Shown here piece after piece: positions 52,501 through 60,308 of a stretch of DNA of 64,000 bases. Every line of letters begins with the position of its first letter. Within the stretch, counting starts at the first letter, position 1. This DNA is from Mucilaginibacter sp. PAMB04168 (GTDB taxonomy: Bacteria > Bacteroidota > Bacteroidia > Sphingobacteriales > Sphingobacteriaceae). Location: the NCBI RefSeq assembly GCF_039634365.2, contig NZ_CP155079.2, positions 1,984,001-2,048,000 on the forward strand, written 5' to 3'. The notes under the pieces were generated by a model that saw only the letters and a list, made by a program, of their open reading frames with translations, made no database searches and was not told the origin of the DNA. The position numbers and the translations under genes are program-made.

Positions 52501-52743
52501 GTACGTAACATTACATTAGGTTATAACTTAAACAATGTGATTAAAAAGGCCAAGTTTATTTCATCGGCCCGTATCTATATTACAGCAGAGAACTTCTTCG
52601 GACATGATAAATACTACGGCGGCTTAAACCCCGAGGCTAACAACACCAACTTAAGCGGAAGCGATACCTACCCAGAGGCTGGAGATTATGGTGGTTTGCC
52701 ATTAGTTAAATCACTGGTGTTTGGTTTAAACTTTGGTTTCTAA
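49501..52743 (+). CDS. SusC/RagA family TonB-linked outer membrane protein
   Basis: Outer membrane glycan importer of 1080 aa. A signal peptide is followed by a carboxypeptidase-regulatory-like domain (GTVTDENGETVPGTTVTIRNK) and the DVVVIGYGTQKRGDVTGSVS TonB-box/plug block. The plug has GQIAGVTVR and VRGTGSISAGNEPLYVVDG, and a large beta-barrel ends LVFGLNFGF. It should form a complex with the SusD protein encoded 17 bases downstream and import oligosaccharides using energy from TonB. Start at 49501 gives MIRQLQYLPIGKRLCLLLL as the signal. First gene of the locus, preceded by the TTCAGGACA boxes. Confidence 0.95.
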   Translation: MIRQLQYLPIGKRLCLLLLISILSIGTVLAQQVTVTGTVTDENGETVPGTTVTIRNKAGGTSVDVNGKYSIRATKGDVLVFKLLGYTDQEATVGDNPVVNIKFARNTKQLTDVVVIGYGTQKRGDVTGSVSSLKAGNIPERPVTRVDQALVGQIAGVTVRQTTGVPGKAFSVQVRGTGSISAGNEPLYVVDGFPLTPAAPNGSGNFATGNPLDNINPADIESIEVLKDAAAAAIYGSRASNGVVLITTRRGKIGKPVITYNAFAGYNDKTRGLNMLDGQGWIDRATEMINGAYVNNFGSIGAKATDTYEQRRQLINTTLAASSQIQAGQFNTAYMLDDRWAQPGHPGLTFVDWQKEAYRKALVQSHQLTASGGTENVKYFVSGAFNDQNGILRGLDYKAYSLRANVDVTASKVFKFGINISPSYSIAHDPGVEGKDNIFHQILSMTPVQEANAGRYANSGLFPQYNWSVSTNSPISKLENNVGETKRYRTLGTIYAEVNILKNLVFRTTLNLDNTDNTSSSYVPYINASSLTARLAQTTTLTSGTYNTFRHQTFVNENTLNYNATISKNHNLNLLAGYSFTADRNDLSTMSSSNGFSSSVIQTLSAANAITGGSSANKNTLESMFARAQYSFRSKYLFSASIRRDGSSRFAENNKYGYFPSASVGWRVTEENFAKKLTALSDLKLRYSYGEGGNYNIGNYSAISQIGLYNYSFNGASAIGQNSSNNPAADLRWEKSKTHDVGIDFGFFKNRLTGSVDYYIKDNTDLLLNVPTHALSGFTSTLMNAGSVRNKGLEIELTSQNFSRGVFTWSTSVNVSHNSNKVTALASGQSQLLIPSSFDIEHSILQVGQPLYSIYVVKQIGILSQQDIANNYPVYQGSTKETVGDPKYFDANGDGVIDANDRVIVGQPNPKWIWGFTNSFKYKNFDLSVLVQGQNGGSIYSLLGRALTRTGQGFTDNTPAFYENRWRSPSNPGEGRVSKAYSTFGRIANTDWLYSSDYWRVRNITLGYNLNNVIKKAKFISSARIYITAENFFGHDKYYGGLNPEANNTNLSGSDTYPEAGDYGGLPLVKSLVFGLNFGF

Positions 52744-52760
52744 CAATTAAGAAAATTATC

Positions 52761-54266
52761 ATGAAAAATAAATTAATATATATAGTAGCGCTTGCATTCA
52801 CATTTAGCGTTGGTTGCAAAAAGGAACTCAATCAAACGCCCATTTCAACGGCAACTACGGAAACCTTTTTTGCATCAAACAACGATTTTTTACAGGCCGT
52901 GAATGCGGTTTACGCAGACTTGCGCACGTACCCCGACCGGATGCTGAATTTGTCGGAAACACGCTCAGATAACTTATATGCCGTTGCCGACGGGCCGCGG
53001 GATTGGGAGCCAATTAACAACTTTGCCCGTACCATCTCTGGTAACCCTTATATTCAGGAAGCGTGGAACACTAATTTTAACGGCATTTACCGAGCAAACA
53101 CCGTTTTAAATAAGCTGGAAACTAACGGAAACGTAATAACTGATGCAAATCTAAAAACCAGGTTAACAGCCGAAGCACGTTTCCTGAGGGCTTTCTTTTA
53201 TTTTGATTTGGTAAGATGGTTTGGCAAAGTGCCTATTGCTGATAAGGTTTATAGTTCGGCAGAAGCAACAACGATACCGCGCAGCGGCGTTGCAGCAGTT
53301 TACAATTTTATACTCGCCGATTTGAAGTTTGCTGCTGATAATTTGCCTGACACCTATACAGCCGCTGCAGATAAAGGCCGCGCCACAAAGTGGGCAGCCA
53401 AAGGTATTATGGCGTTAGTGTACATGACCCGTTCAGGGCCTACTTATAATATTGATGGCCCGGGCTTAGCCACTAACGACTGGCAGGTTGCGCTCGATTT
53501 ACTGAACGAGGTGATTAATAGCAAACGCTTTAATTTCCTTACTTCGTATGCCGATATCTTTTCTTATAGCAATGAAAACAATGCTGAAGTTGTGTTTAAC
53601 GTAGAGTATTCAACATTATCAAACCCTGTGGTAGGAAGTACTTTTGCTTGGCTGCTGGTACCCGATACTTATTTTACCTCCATAGGTAAAGCGGTTCAGG
53701 GTGGCTTGTTAATACGTCCGGTATCAACAGACCTGGTAAATACTTATGCCACCAATGATATCCGCAAGCCGTTTAACATATATACAGCCGGTTATACGGC
53801 ACCAGGTATCGGAACTGAAAGCCGTCCGTTCTTTAAAAAGTATTTAGATATCAGCAAGGTACCGAACAACCGTGTCGACTGGCCAATTAACTACATCGTA
53901 ATGCGTTATACAGACGTTTTAATGTTAAAAGCTGAATGTATTTTAAGGGGTGCGTCAGGTTCACAAGCTGATGTGGATTTAATTGTGAACCAAGTTCGGA
54001 GCAGGGCCGGTTTAACAACCCCTGTTACCGGAACTACAATACCGCAATTAATGGAAGAACGCCGCCGTGAATTTGCCGCAGAAGGGTTGCGTTGGCATGA
54101 TTTGGTAAGAAGTGGCCTGGTAACAACTGTTATACCAGCATGGGATGCTAAAGAAGATGTATCTAACAGTATAGCTCCTTTTAATAATAATTACATCATT
54201 TATCCGGTTCCACAAGCAGAGTTGAATGTCACACCTGGACTATACACACAAAATCCAGGATATTAA
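52761..54266 (+). CDS. SusD/RagB family surface lipoprotein
   Basis: Surface glycan-binding lipoprotein of 501 aa. The lipobox is SVGCKKEL with Cys19, after which the mature protein is anchored. The N-terminal SusD-like segment has ETRSDNLYA and RANTVLNKLE, with the tetratricopeptide part near AEARFLRAFFYFDLVRWFG. The C-terminal RagB/SusD domain has RRREFAAEGLRWHDLVR and ends YPVPQAELNVTPGLYTQNPGY. It should cap the SusC barrel and deliver oligosaccharide. It is 17 bases from susC and is followed by a hairpin. Confidence 0.95.
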   Translation: MKNKLIYIVALAFTFSVGCKKELNQTPISTATTETFFASNNDFLQAVNAVYADLRTYPDRMLNLSETRSDNLYAVADGPRDWEPINNFARTISGNPYIQEAWNTNFNGIYRANTVLNKLETNGNVITDANLKTRLTAEARFLRAFFYFDLVRWFGKVPIADKVYSSAEATTIPRSGVAAVYNFILADLKFAADNLPDTYTAAADKGRATKWAAKGIMALVYMTRSGPTYNIDGPGLATNDWQVALDLLNEVINSKRFNFLTSYADIFSYSNENNAEVVFNVEYSTLSNPVVGSTFAWLLVPDTYFTSIGKAVQGGLLIRPVSTDLVNTYATNDIRKPFNIYTAGYTAPGIGTESRPFFKKYLDISKVPNNRVDWPINYIVMRYTDVLMLKAECILRGASGSQADVDLIVNQVRSRAGLTTPVTGTTIPQLMEERRREFAAEGLRWHDLVRSGLVTTVIPAWDAKEDVSNSIAPFNNNYIIYPVPQAELNVTPGLYTQNPGY

Positions 54267-54282
54267 TTTAACTTTAAAAGAT

Positions 54283-54319
54283 ATCAAAGCCACTCTAAGG
54301 TAACTGGGGTGGCTTTGAT
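54283..54319 (+). repeat. Hairpin after susD
   Basis: ATCAAAGCCAC (54283-54293) pairs with GTGGCTTTGAT (54309-54319), extended by a few G-C and G-U pairs. No T-run follows, so it may partly terminate or stabilise the susCD message while allowing read-through into the glycosidase gene. Confidence 0.55.
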
Positions 54320-54331
54320 GATTAAAAAACT

Positions 54332-55399
54332 ATGCAGAGAAGAAAATTTATACAAGGGCTGGGGCTGACATCAGCAGCACTGGCCTTTACGCCCGATTTT
54401 GTTTTTGCTGAAGATGGTAAGGAATCGGACTTTGCCAAACACCTGGTTCCAGTTGGCCGCAGGCTGGAGATGGAAGGTTACTACGTTTGGTGCAACAGCC
54501 CTATTGAAGGGCCTGATGGAAAGATTCATATTTTCTTTTCGCGCTGGGTTGCAACTAAAAAGATGGGTGGGTGGATAAACGGTTCTGAAATTTGCCATGC
54601 GGTGGCTGATAGCCCAGAGGGGGAATTTAAATTTGTGGACGTTGTTTTAGCGCCGCGCGGTCCTGGCCATTGGGATGCCACCACCTGTCATAATCCGTCT
54701 ATAAAGTTTGTAGATGGCCAATATTGCCTGTTTTTTATGGGCAACTCTAACGGAAAAACCAACACTAAACGCATTGGGTTAGCCACCGCCCCAACGTTGA
54801 ATGGCCCTTGGAAACGGCCCGACCAACCGCTACTTGAAGCTGGCCCCGCCGGTGCCTGGGATGACCATTGTACAACTAACCCGGCTTTTATAAAGCAAAC
54901 TAACGGAGAGTACTGGTTGTATTACAAATCATGGAACACGGCTGAATATGAAAATTCTAAAGACCCGCTGGTACGCGGTAACCGAAAATATGGCCTGGCT
55001 ATATCCCGTAAATTAGAAGGCCCATATATTAAGTATGAACACAATCCGGTTATCGACTTTTCATCGCGCCCTAACAATGCTCAATTGGAAGATGCTTTTG
55101 TTTGGATGGATAAAGGTAGAATAAACATGCTGGCCCGGGATATGGGAATATTTAACCATGAGTACGGCCTGCTGATGCAGTCGAAAAACGGAAAGAAGTG
55201 GAATGAGCCCCAGGTTGCATATTACGATGCCGCACATTATCATATTGTGCAACCTTCACCACCATCATACCTCAAAAAATATGGGAGATTTGAACGGCCG
55301 CAATTGCTTTTCCAGAATGGTAAGCCCACCTACCTGTTCACCACCTCGCAAGGCGGAAAGTATATGACGGCTTCCTCTTTTCTGTTTAAGATTGTGTAG
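54332..55399 (+). CDS. Five-bladed-propeller glycosidase, GH43-like
   Basis: Predicted exported glycoside hydrolase of 355 aa. The N terminus (MQRRKFIQGLGLTSAALAFTP) carries a twin-arginine-like RRKF signal, so Tat export is likely. The repeated short blades (HNPSIKFVDGQYCLFFMG, TTNPAFIKQTNGEYWLYYKS, LEDAFVWMDKGRINMLARD) are typical of five-bladed propellers of the GH43/GH32/GH117 kind, with acidic residues in WDATTCHNPS, WDDHCTTNP and LEDAF as active-site candidates. The exact family and substrate are unsettled. It is in the susCD operon, separated by a hairpin, and convergent with the arabinofuranosidase-like gene. Confidence 0.72.
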   Translation: MQRRKFIQGLGLTSAALAFTPDFVFAEDGKESDFAKHLVPVGRRLEMEGYYVWCNSPIEGPDGKIHIFFSRWVATKKMGGWINGSEICHAVADSPEGEFKFVDVVLAPRGPGHWDATTCHNPSIKFVDGQYCLFFMGNSNGKTNTKRIGLATAPTLNGPWKRPDQPLLEAGPAGAWDDHCTTNPAFIKQTNGEYWLYYKSWNTAEYENSKDPLVRGNRKYGLAISRKLEGPYIKYEHNPVIDFSSRPNNAQLEDAFVWMDKGRINMLARDMGIFNHEYGLLMQSKNGKKWNEPQVAYYDAAHYHIVQPSPPSYLKKYGRFERPQLLFQNGKPTYLFTTSQGGKYMTASSFLFKIV

Positions 55400-55424
55400 C
55401 GGTCAGTTAGTTGGCCGCTATAAG

Positions 55425-55472
55425 CAAAGACCGCTAATGTATCATCGGCAGATTACACATTAGCGGTCTTTG
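55425..55472. terminator. Bidirectional terminator within the PUL
   Basis: CAAAGACCGCTAATGT (55425-55440) pairs perfectly over 16 bp with ACATTAGCGGTCTTTG (55457-55472) around a 16-base loop, followed by TTTT. It lies between the convergent glycosidase (stop 55399) and the arabinofuranosidase-like gene (stop 55491). Confidence 0.85.
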
Positions 55473-55490
55473 TTTTATAAGTATGGAAAG

Positions 55491-57248
55491 TTATGGTTTA
55501 CTTACTATACTAAATACGGCGCCATAAGCCGGCAGCCAAACCTTAATACCACCTTGTGTGGCTGAACGGTACGGTGGGAGATAGGCATAGCTTAAAGGTC
55601 CGCCTTCGGCGCCAGCTGTGGTTGCGCCATTTACATATACCTTACGAGAAAAATTTGGATCATCAGTTCCGCCCTGTAGCGTGTAGTAGTAATAATAGGC
55701 GCCGGGCGTGTAATTGTTAGTATTTATGGTAACAGCCTGCCCCTTGTTGCTTTTGTTAACCAGTACAACGCCTACCTGGCCTGATGAAAAAGTAGAGGCA
55801 TAACTTACTACATCTGTATTTCCTTGTACGGTTGAAGCTACCATGCGGTCACCAAAAAACTTTTGGAAATAGTACATATAATAGAACGCCGGACGCGGAT
55901 TCCATTTAGGGTCGGCTACCGTGTTGGCAGCTTTGGCATTAAGCATTCCCATGTCGTTACCACCTTGGGCGCCATTATTGGCTAAGTCCCAGCGGCAGGC
56001 AACACCGTATTGGTTTTTAATGAGCTCGCCTAAAACCAGTGCCGAATGCAGGCCCGATATGTTGGATATCATTTGTTTTGAGCCTTCGGCAAAAATATTC
56101 CACTCGGTTAAAGCAACCGGCTTTTGTATAACGCCTGCCTTTACTGCACTGGTTTTCATCCAGTCCATAATGTCACGTGTTACGGTCGCAGCTGAGTTTA
56201 AAATAATTGAAGGCGTGGAGTTTTGCGCATAAGGCGTGTAATAGTTGTGTACCGAGTAGTAGTCAGGAGCATTACCGGCGGCGGCTAAAACGCCGTCGTT
56301 CCAATTGCTCACTTCTTCTCCGCTGGCCTCACTGCGGTCAATCATTACGGCACCAATTTTAATAGTAGAGCCAATCTCGGCGGCAGCTTTGCGCATCGAA
56401 TCGGCAAAAACTTTAAAATGCTTACCATATAGCTGCCCGGTTATGATTTTGGGTTGTCCGTCTTTGTTTTTAGTAACATCAATAATAAAACCTGCTTCCC
56501 AATTGCCAAAACATTCGTTACCCACTTCCCAATATTTGGTACGGCCTTTATCATAGCGTACCCAATCGGCGGCTAAATGTGCTGCAGTTTGTACCGGGTG
56601 TGCGCTGGTGCCATAACGTGCGTAGCCATAATTTACTGTGATAAGGCCGGTGCTGCGGGTGGTTTGCAGCATTTGGTAGTAATTATCAAGAGTACAGGTC
56701 CAGGTGCCAGTGTTACGGCCATACCAGTAACCACCGGCTGGTATTACGTTGCCTGATGGATCATATAACTGATCCGGAACGTCAGTAGGCTTTTGCTCGG
56801 GAGAACGGTTCCAGAAGTAAGTATCAGAAAAGCTACCACCCGGAACACGTATTATACGGGGAGCTAAGTTAGTAACATGATTAAGTAGTACAGGCTCGTT
56901 AACCATAGGCCCCATATATGCATTAGCGTTGTTGCCATAAATGTAACTTGGAACCTTGCTAACTACCTGGTTTGGGTTAACAGTAACCGTAACTGATGAA
57001 TAGGTGGGTTTTTGTAAATCTAGGTAGCTGGCAACATTAAAGGTTCGAGTTTGCCAACTGTCCATAAAAAATCCGGTAGTAGCCGGCAACTGCGGGTCAA
57101 TTGACGAAACAGCAGCAGTAGATTTAGACGCTGCCTCAAACTGGTTGTTTTCGGTTGCATTCGGCGGCGCCTGTGCCTCTTCTTTTTTACAAGCTTGCAC
57201 AGCTAGCGCAAGCCATAACGCAATAGCTAATTTTTTAGGGGTTTTCAT
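55491..57248 (-). CDS. Alpha-L-arabinofuranosidase-like lipoprotein
   Basis: Lipoprotein of 585 aa (lipobox LAVQACKKEE) with a clan GH-A (TIM-barrel) catalytic domain. The acid/base Glu is in KYWEVGNECFGNWE and the nucleophile Glu in VALTEWNIFAE, with IRVPGGSFSDTYFWN as a conserved barrel strand. A C-terminal beta domain follows. The pattern is that of GH51-like arabinofuranosidases, though GH39 or a related subgroup cannot be excluded. It would remove arabinose from arabinan or arabinoxylan at the cell surface. It is transcribed away from the rest of the locus. The regulatory region at 57249-57694 lies in front of it. Confidence 0.7.
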   Translation of the reverse strand: MKTPKKLAIALWLALAVQACKKEEAQAPPNATENNQFEAASKSTAAVSSIDPQLPATTGFFMDSWQTRTFNVASYLDLQKPTYSSVTVTVNPNQVVSKVPSYIYGNNANAYMGPMVNEPVLLNHVTNLAPRIIRVPGGSFSDTYFWNRSPEQKPTDVPDQLYDPSGNVIPAGGYWYGRNTGTWTCTLDNYYQMLQTTRSTGLITVNYGYARYGTSAHPVQTAAHLAADWVRYDKGRTKYWEVGNECFGNWEAGFIIDVTKNKDGQPKIITGQLYGKHFKVFADSMRKAAAEIGSTIKIGAVMIDRSEASGEEVSNWNDGVLAAAGNAPDYYSVHNYYTPYAQNSTPSIILNSAATVTRDIMDWMKTSAVKAGVIQKPVALTEWNIFAEGSKQMISNISGLHSALVLGELIKNQYGVACRWDLANNGAQGGNDMGMLNAKAANTVADPKWNPRPAFYYMYYFQKFFGDRMVASTVQGNTDVVSYASTFSSGQVGVVLVNKSNKGQAVTINTNNYTPGAYYYYYTLQGGTDDPNFSRKVYVNGATTAGAEGGPLSYAYLPPYRSATQGGIKVWLPAYGAVFSIVSKP

Positions 57249-57694
57249 AACAGCTTTTACGTTATATAAATGTTATAGGTTCTCTTTATATAAGCATATT
57301 TAACTATTGATTGTACTATTATAACTTGTAGTGTAGTATTTTTAGATGTATATTAAATATATGTCATATAGGTTTGCTTACATGCGGAGTTTTAGGATTA
57401 GTAAAATGGTTGTTTACTAATCCTAAGCATCATTATGTAGCACCGATCATTTTAGGATTAACAATGGTGCCATCTGCATCAAGTAAATTCGGTGGCATTT
57501 TCGAAAGTGTATGCGCTGGTTGCTACAGTTTAAAGCCTGTTTTATACTTTTAACAATAATACCCCTGCTCTTTTACAGATTACTCCCCTTTAAAATAGTA
57601 CTTAACCAAGTATATTGCGCCAAACCAATTTTCCATTCGCTTTCAGTAATCTAAAAAGACTAAAAGAATCACATTAATTGACTGATTTTAAAAT
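57249..57694. other. Divergent regulatory region, no gene
   Basis: A 446-base region between the arabinofuranosidase-like gene (minus) and the short GntR-type gene (plus), AT-rich and without a credible ORF. It contains an inverted repeat (57392-57426) and a third copy of the same core, TTTTAGGATTA, at 57450-57460; the first copy of that 11-mer starts at 57390, exactly 60 bases earlier. Promoters for both flanking genes should lie here, but none matches the consensus well. Confidence 0.6.
57392..57426. promoter_or_regulatory. TAGGATTA inverted repeat
   Basis: TTAGGATTAGTAAA (57392-57405) and TTTACTAATCCTAA (57413-57426) form a perfect 14-bp inverted repeat with a 7-base spacer, 144 bases upstream of the arabinofuranosidase-like start and 269 bases before the GntR-type start. 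A third half-site copy lies at 57450-57460. No T-run follows either side, so a protein-binding site is favoured over a terminator. Confidence 0.55.
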
Positions 57695-57943
57695 ATGTTG
57701 AACTGGACACCAAATTTCGTGGCATTGCTTCCTTTAGATTTGCAGCTAACAAACTTGATCATTTCCAAGCTTAAGCGGCACGAGTTAAAACAGGGAGATT
57801 TATTACCTGCAGTAAGAGAATTAAGCAACCAAACGCTTGTGTCGGTTTTTGTTATTCAACAGGCTTATTCAAAATTGAAAATTATGGGTATAATTAATAC
57901 TGATATTATCAATGAAAATCCAATCCTCACTTACAACCAATAA
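57695..57943 (+). CDS. Short GntR-type winged-helix protein
   Basis: Protein of 82 aa that holds only a GntR-like winged helix-turn-helix. LQLTNLIISKLKRHELKQGD and LLPAVRELSNQTLVSVFVIQQAYSKLKIMGII match the family pattern, but the recognition region is one or two residues shorter than usual. No effector domain follows; even the small YtrA-type Bacteroidota members are longer (about 120 aa). The stop is 9 bases before the GH43 start, so the two are coupled. It could be a local repressor of this locus, or a degenerate remnant. Confidence 0.65.
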   Translation: MLNWTPNFVALLPLDLQLTNLIISKLKRHELKQGDLLPAVRELSNQTLVSVFVIQQAYSKLKIMGIINTDIINENPILTYNQ

Positions 57944-57952
57944 AACAAGTAA

Positions 57953-60127
57953 ATGAATCTTAACAGAATCAGCATTATCTCAAGCCTCGTGCTATCCTTA
58001 TCGCTACATTTCTTGTACATGGTACCGCTCAATGCCAAGCCGGTTGCCAATACTGTTCCCCAACCTGAAGCTTACCTGTTCGTTTACTTTACCGGCAACG
58101 GAAAAGGGGAGGAGGAAATTCGCTTTGCCATTAGTAAAGATGGCTATCATTTCAAATCCCTTAACCGGAATCAGCCAGTTTTAAGCAGTACCGAAATCAG
58201 TGCTTCTGGCGGTGTAAGAGATCCTCATATCCTACGTACTCATGATCAAAAAGGTTTTTATATGGTTGCAACCGACATGGTGTCGGCTAAAGGCTGGGAT
58301 TCTAACCGTGGAATCGTCCTGATGAAATCGAAAGATTTAATCAAGTGGACTACAAGCCGGATCAACATTCCCGAATCCTTCAAAGAATTTCAAGGAGTTA
58401 ACCGGGTGTGGGCACCGCAAACTATCTATGACCCGGTACATAAAAAGTATATGATCTATTTTTCAATGCGCAAGGGGAGCGAGCCAGACAAGATTTACTA
58501 CGCTTATGCAAACAAAGATTTTACCGGTCTCGAAACCGAACCACGCCAGCTTTTCTTTCATCCCGACAGCAACGCCTGTATCGATGGAGACATCATTTTG
58601 AAGGATGGCAAATACCATTTAACTTTTAAAACCGAAGGCAGCACCAAAGGGTTAGGCATTGCCGTTTCCAAAAGTCTTACCACGGGTTACCAGCTGGCTA
58701 AGCAAGGCATACAACAAACTACCGACCCGGTTGAAGGAGCTGGTGTTTTTAAGCTTAACGGAAGCAACACCTATATATTAATGTATGATATTTACACCAA
58801 AGGAAAATATCAGTTTACAAAAACTACAGATTTTGAGCATTTTACTGTTGTTGATGAGCAGGTATCTATGGATTTTCACCCGCGGCATGGTACCGTTATG
58901 CCCATTACGAAAACCGAAGCCGAAGCGCTGATGGACAAATGGTTTTCAGCCGATGATGTATTTTCAACCCTTAAGGGGCCTGGCATTAAAGCGAATAACT
59001 TAGTGTTAGATACGGCTGCCAAAATGGTAAGTGTTCCAGTAAATGATAACATTACTGCCAGTGCATTTAAAGGCTCTTTCTTAAATCTGCCGGGCCTTAA
59101 CGTTAAAAAGTTGACGGTTAACGAGGCTAAGGGAACCTTAAATTATCGGGTACAAATAGGTAGCACACCGGCAGTTACTTATCAAGTTAGCCTTAAAAAG
59201 TTTCATAACCCCGTATTGCCCGGTTACTTTGCAGATCCGGAAATTATGTATTCGGAAAAGAACCGGCTATTTTATCTTTATCCCACATCTGATGGGTTTA
59301 CCGGATGGAGTGGTACTTACTTTAAGGCGTTCTCATCGCCCGACTTAGTGACCTGGAAAGATGAAGGTGTTATTTTAGACCTGAACAAGGACGTGAGTTG
59401 GGCCAAAAGAAATGCTTGGGCACCCTGCATTATTGAAAAAAAGATAGATGGGAAATTTAAGTACTTTTATTATTACACCGCAGCACAGAAAATTGGTGTA
59501 GCGGTAGCCGATGATCCCGCCGGACCGTTTAAAGACACCGGTAAGCCTCTTGTTGAAAATCGCCCTGAAGGAACGAGGGGAGGCCAGCTGATTGATCCGG
59601 ATGTTTTCACTGACCCTCAGACCGGTAAAAGTTATTTGTATTGGGGAAACGGTTATCTCGCCGGAGCTGAACTTAATGCCGACATGATTTCTATGAAGGC
59701 GGGCACCACAGTACTATTAACACCCGACCGAACTTTTAGAGAAGGAACATACGTCTTTTACCGCAACGGCCAGTATTATTTCACTTGGTCTGAAGATGAC
59801 ACGCGGAGTGTTAATTATAAAGTAAGATACGGTACGTCGTCGGGCCCCCTTTCCAAGATCACTGTACCGGAGAATAACATTGTTATTTCTAAATCGGATG
59901 AAAAAGGTATTTATGGAACTGGTCATAACTCCGTAATTCAAGTTCCCGGCAAAGATGAATGGTATCTTGTTTATCATCGCTTTACATATCCCACTGGTAT
60001 AAAAATGGGCAGTGCTGCCGGTTACAATCGCGAGGTATGCATAGACCGGCTTACCTTTAAGGCCGACGGCAGCATCCAGCCTGTTACACCTACCCATGAG
60101 GGTATAAAAGCTGTAACAGTACGGTAG
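57953..60127 (+). CDS. Twin-GH43 glycoside hydrolase
   Basis: Exported enzyme of 724 aa with two five-bladed-propeller domains. The first (about 40-330) has GGVRDPHIL, CIDGDIILKDGKYHL and VEGAGVFKLNG, giving candidate Asp, Asp and Glu catalytic residues. The second (about 415-715) has FADPEI (Asp near 428), LIDPDVFTDPQTG (near 548) and REGTYVFYRNGQYYFTWS (Glu near 597), the clear GH43 triad. A beta linker of about 80 residues lies between. Likely activity is alpha-L-arabinofuranosidase, endo-arabinanase or beta-xylosidase. It follows the short GntR-type gene by 9 bases. Confidence 0.85.
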   Translation: MNLNRISIISSLVLSLSLHFLYMVPLNAKPVANTVPQPEAYLFVYFTGNGKGEEEIRFAISKDGYHFKSLNRNQPVLSSTEISASGGVRDPHILRTHDQKGFYMVATDMVSAKGWDSNRGIVLMKSKDLIKWTTSRINIPESFKEFQGVNRVWAPQTIYDPVHKKYMIYFSMRKGSEPDKIYYAYANKDFTGLETEPRQLFFHPDSNACIDGDIILKDGKYHLTFKTEGSTKGLGIAVSKSLTTGYQLAKQGIQQTTDPVEGAGVFKLNGSNTYILMYDIYTKGKYQFTKTTDFEHFTVVDEQVSMDFHPRHGTVMPITKTEAEALMDKWFSADDVFSTLKGPGIKANNLVLDTAAKMVSVPVNDNITASAFKGSFLNLPGLNVKKLTVNEAKGTLNYRVQIGSTPAVTYQVSLKKFHNPVLPGYFADPEIMYSEKNRLFYLYPTSDGFTGWSGTYFKAFSSPDLVTWKDEGVILDLNKDVSWAKRNAWAPCIIEKKIDGKFKYFYYYTAAQKIGVAVADDPAGPFKDTGKPLVENRPEGTRGGQLIDPDVFTDPQTGKSYLYWGNGYLAGAELNADMISMKAGTTVLLTPDRTFREGTYVFYRNGQYYFTWSEDDTRSVNYKVRYGTSSGPLSKITVPENNIVISKSDEKGIYGTGHNSVIQVPGKDEWYLVYHRFTYPTGIKMGSAAGYNREVCIDRLTFKADGSIQPVTPTHEGIKAVTVR

Positions 60128-60268
60128 CGATTGAAGCCATGGTGGTACCTGCAATTTCTATATTTTGAGAAATTATCTGAGGTAAGTATAAAAGTGACAA
60201 CCGAATAATTGTTTAATTGTCGGGTTGACATTTTTAGTACCGGTTAAGTAAAAGGAAACTAAAAATAT

Positions 60269-60276
60269 TAAATTTG
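60269..60276 (+). promoter_or_regulatory. -7 box before the hybrid sensor gene
   Basis: TAAATTTG matches the Bacteroidota -7 consensus and ends 32 bases before the ATG at 60309. No good -33 element is seen at the usual distance. Confidence 0.4.
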
Positions 60277-60308
60277 AAATACCTTTTATAACCGATTTGC
60301 CTCCTATT

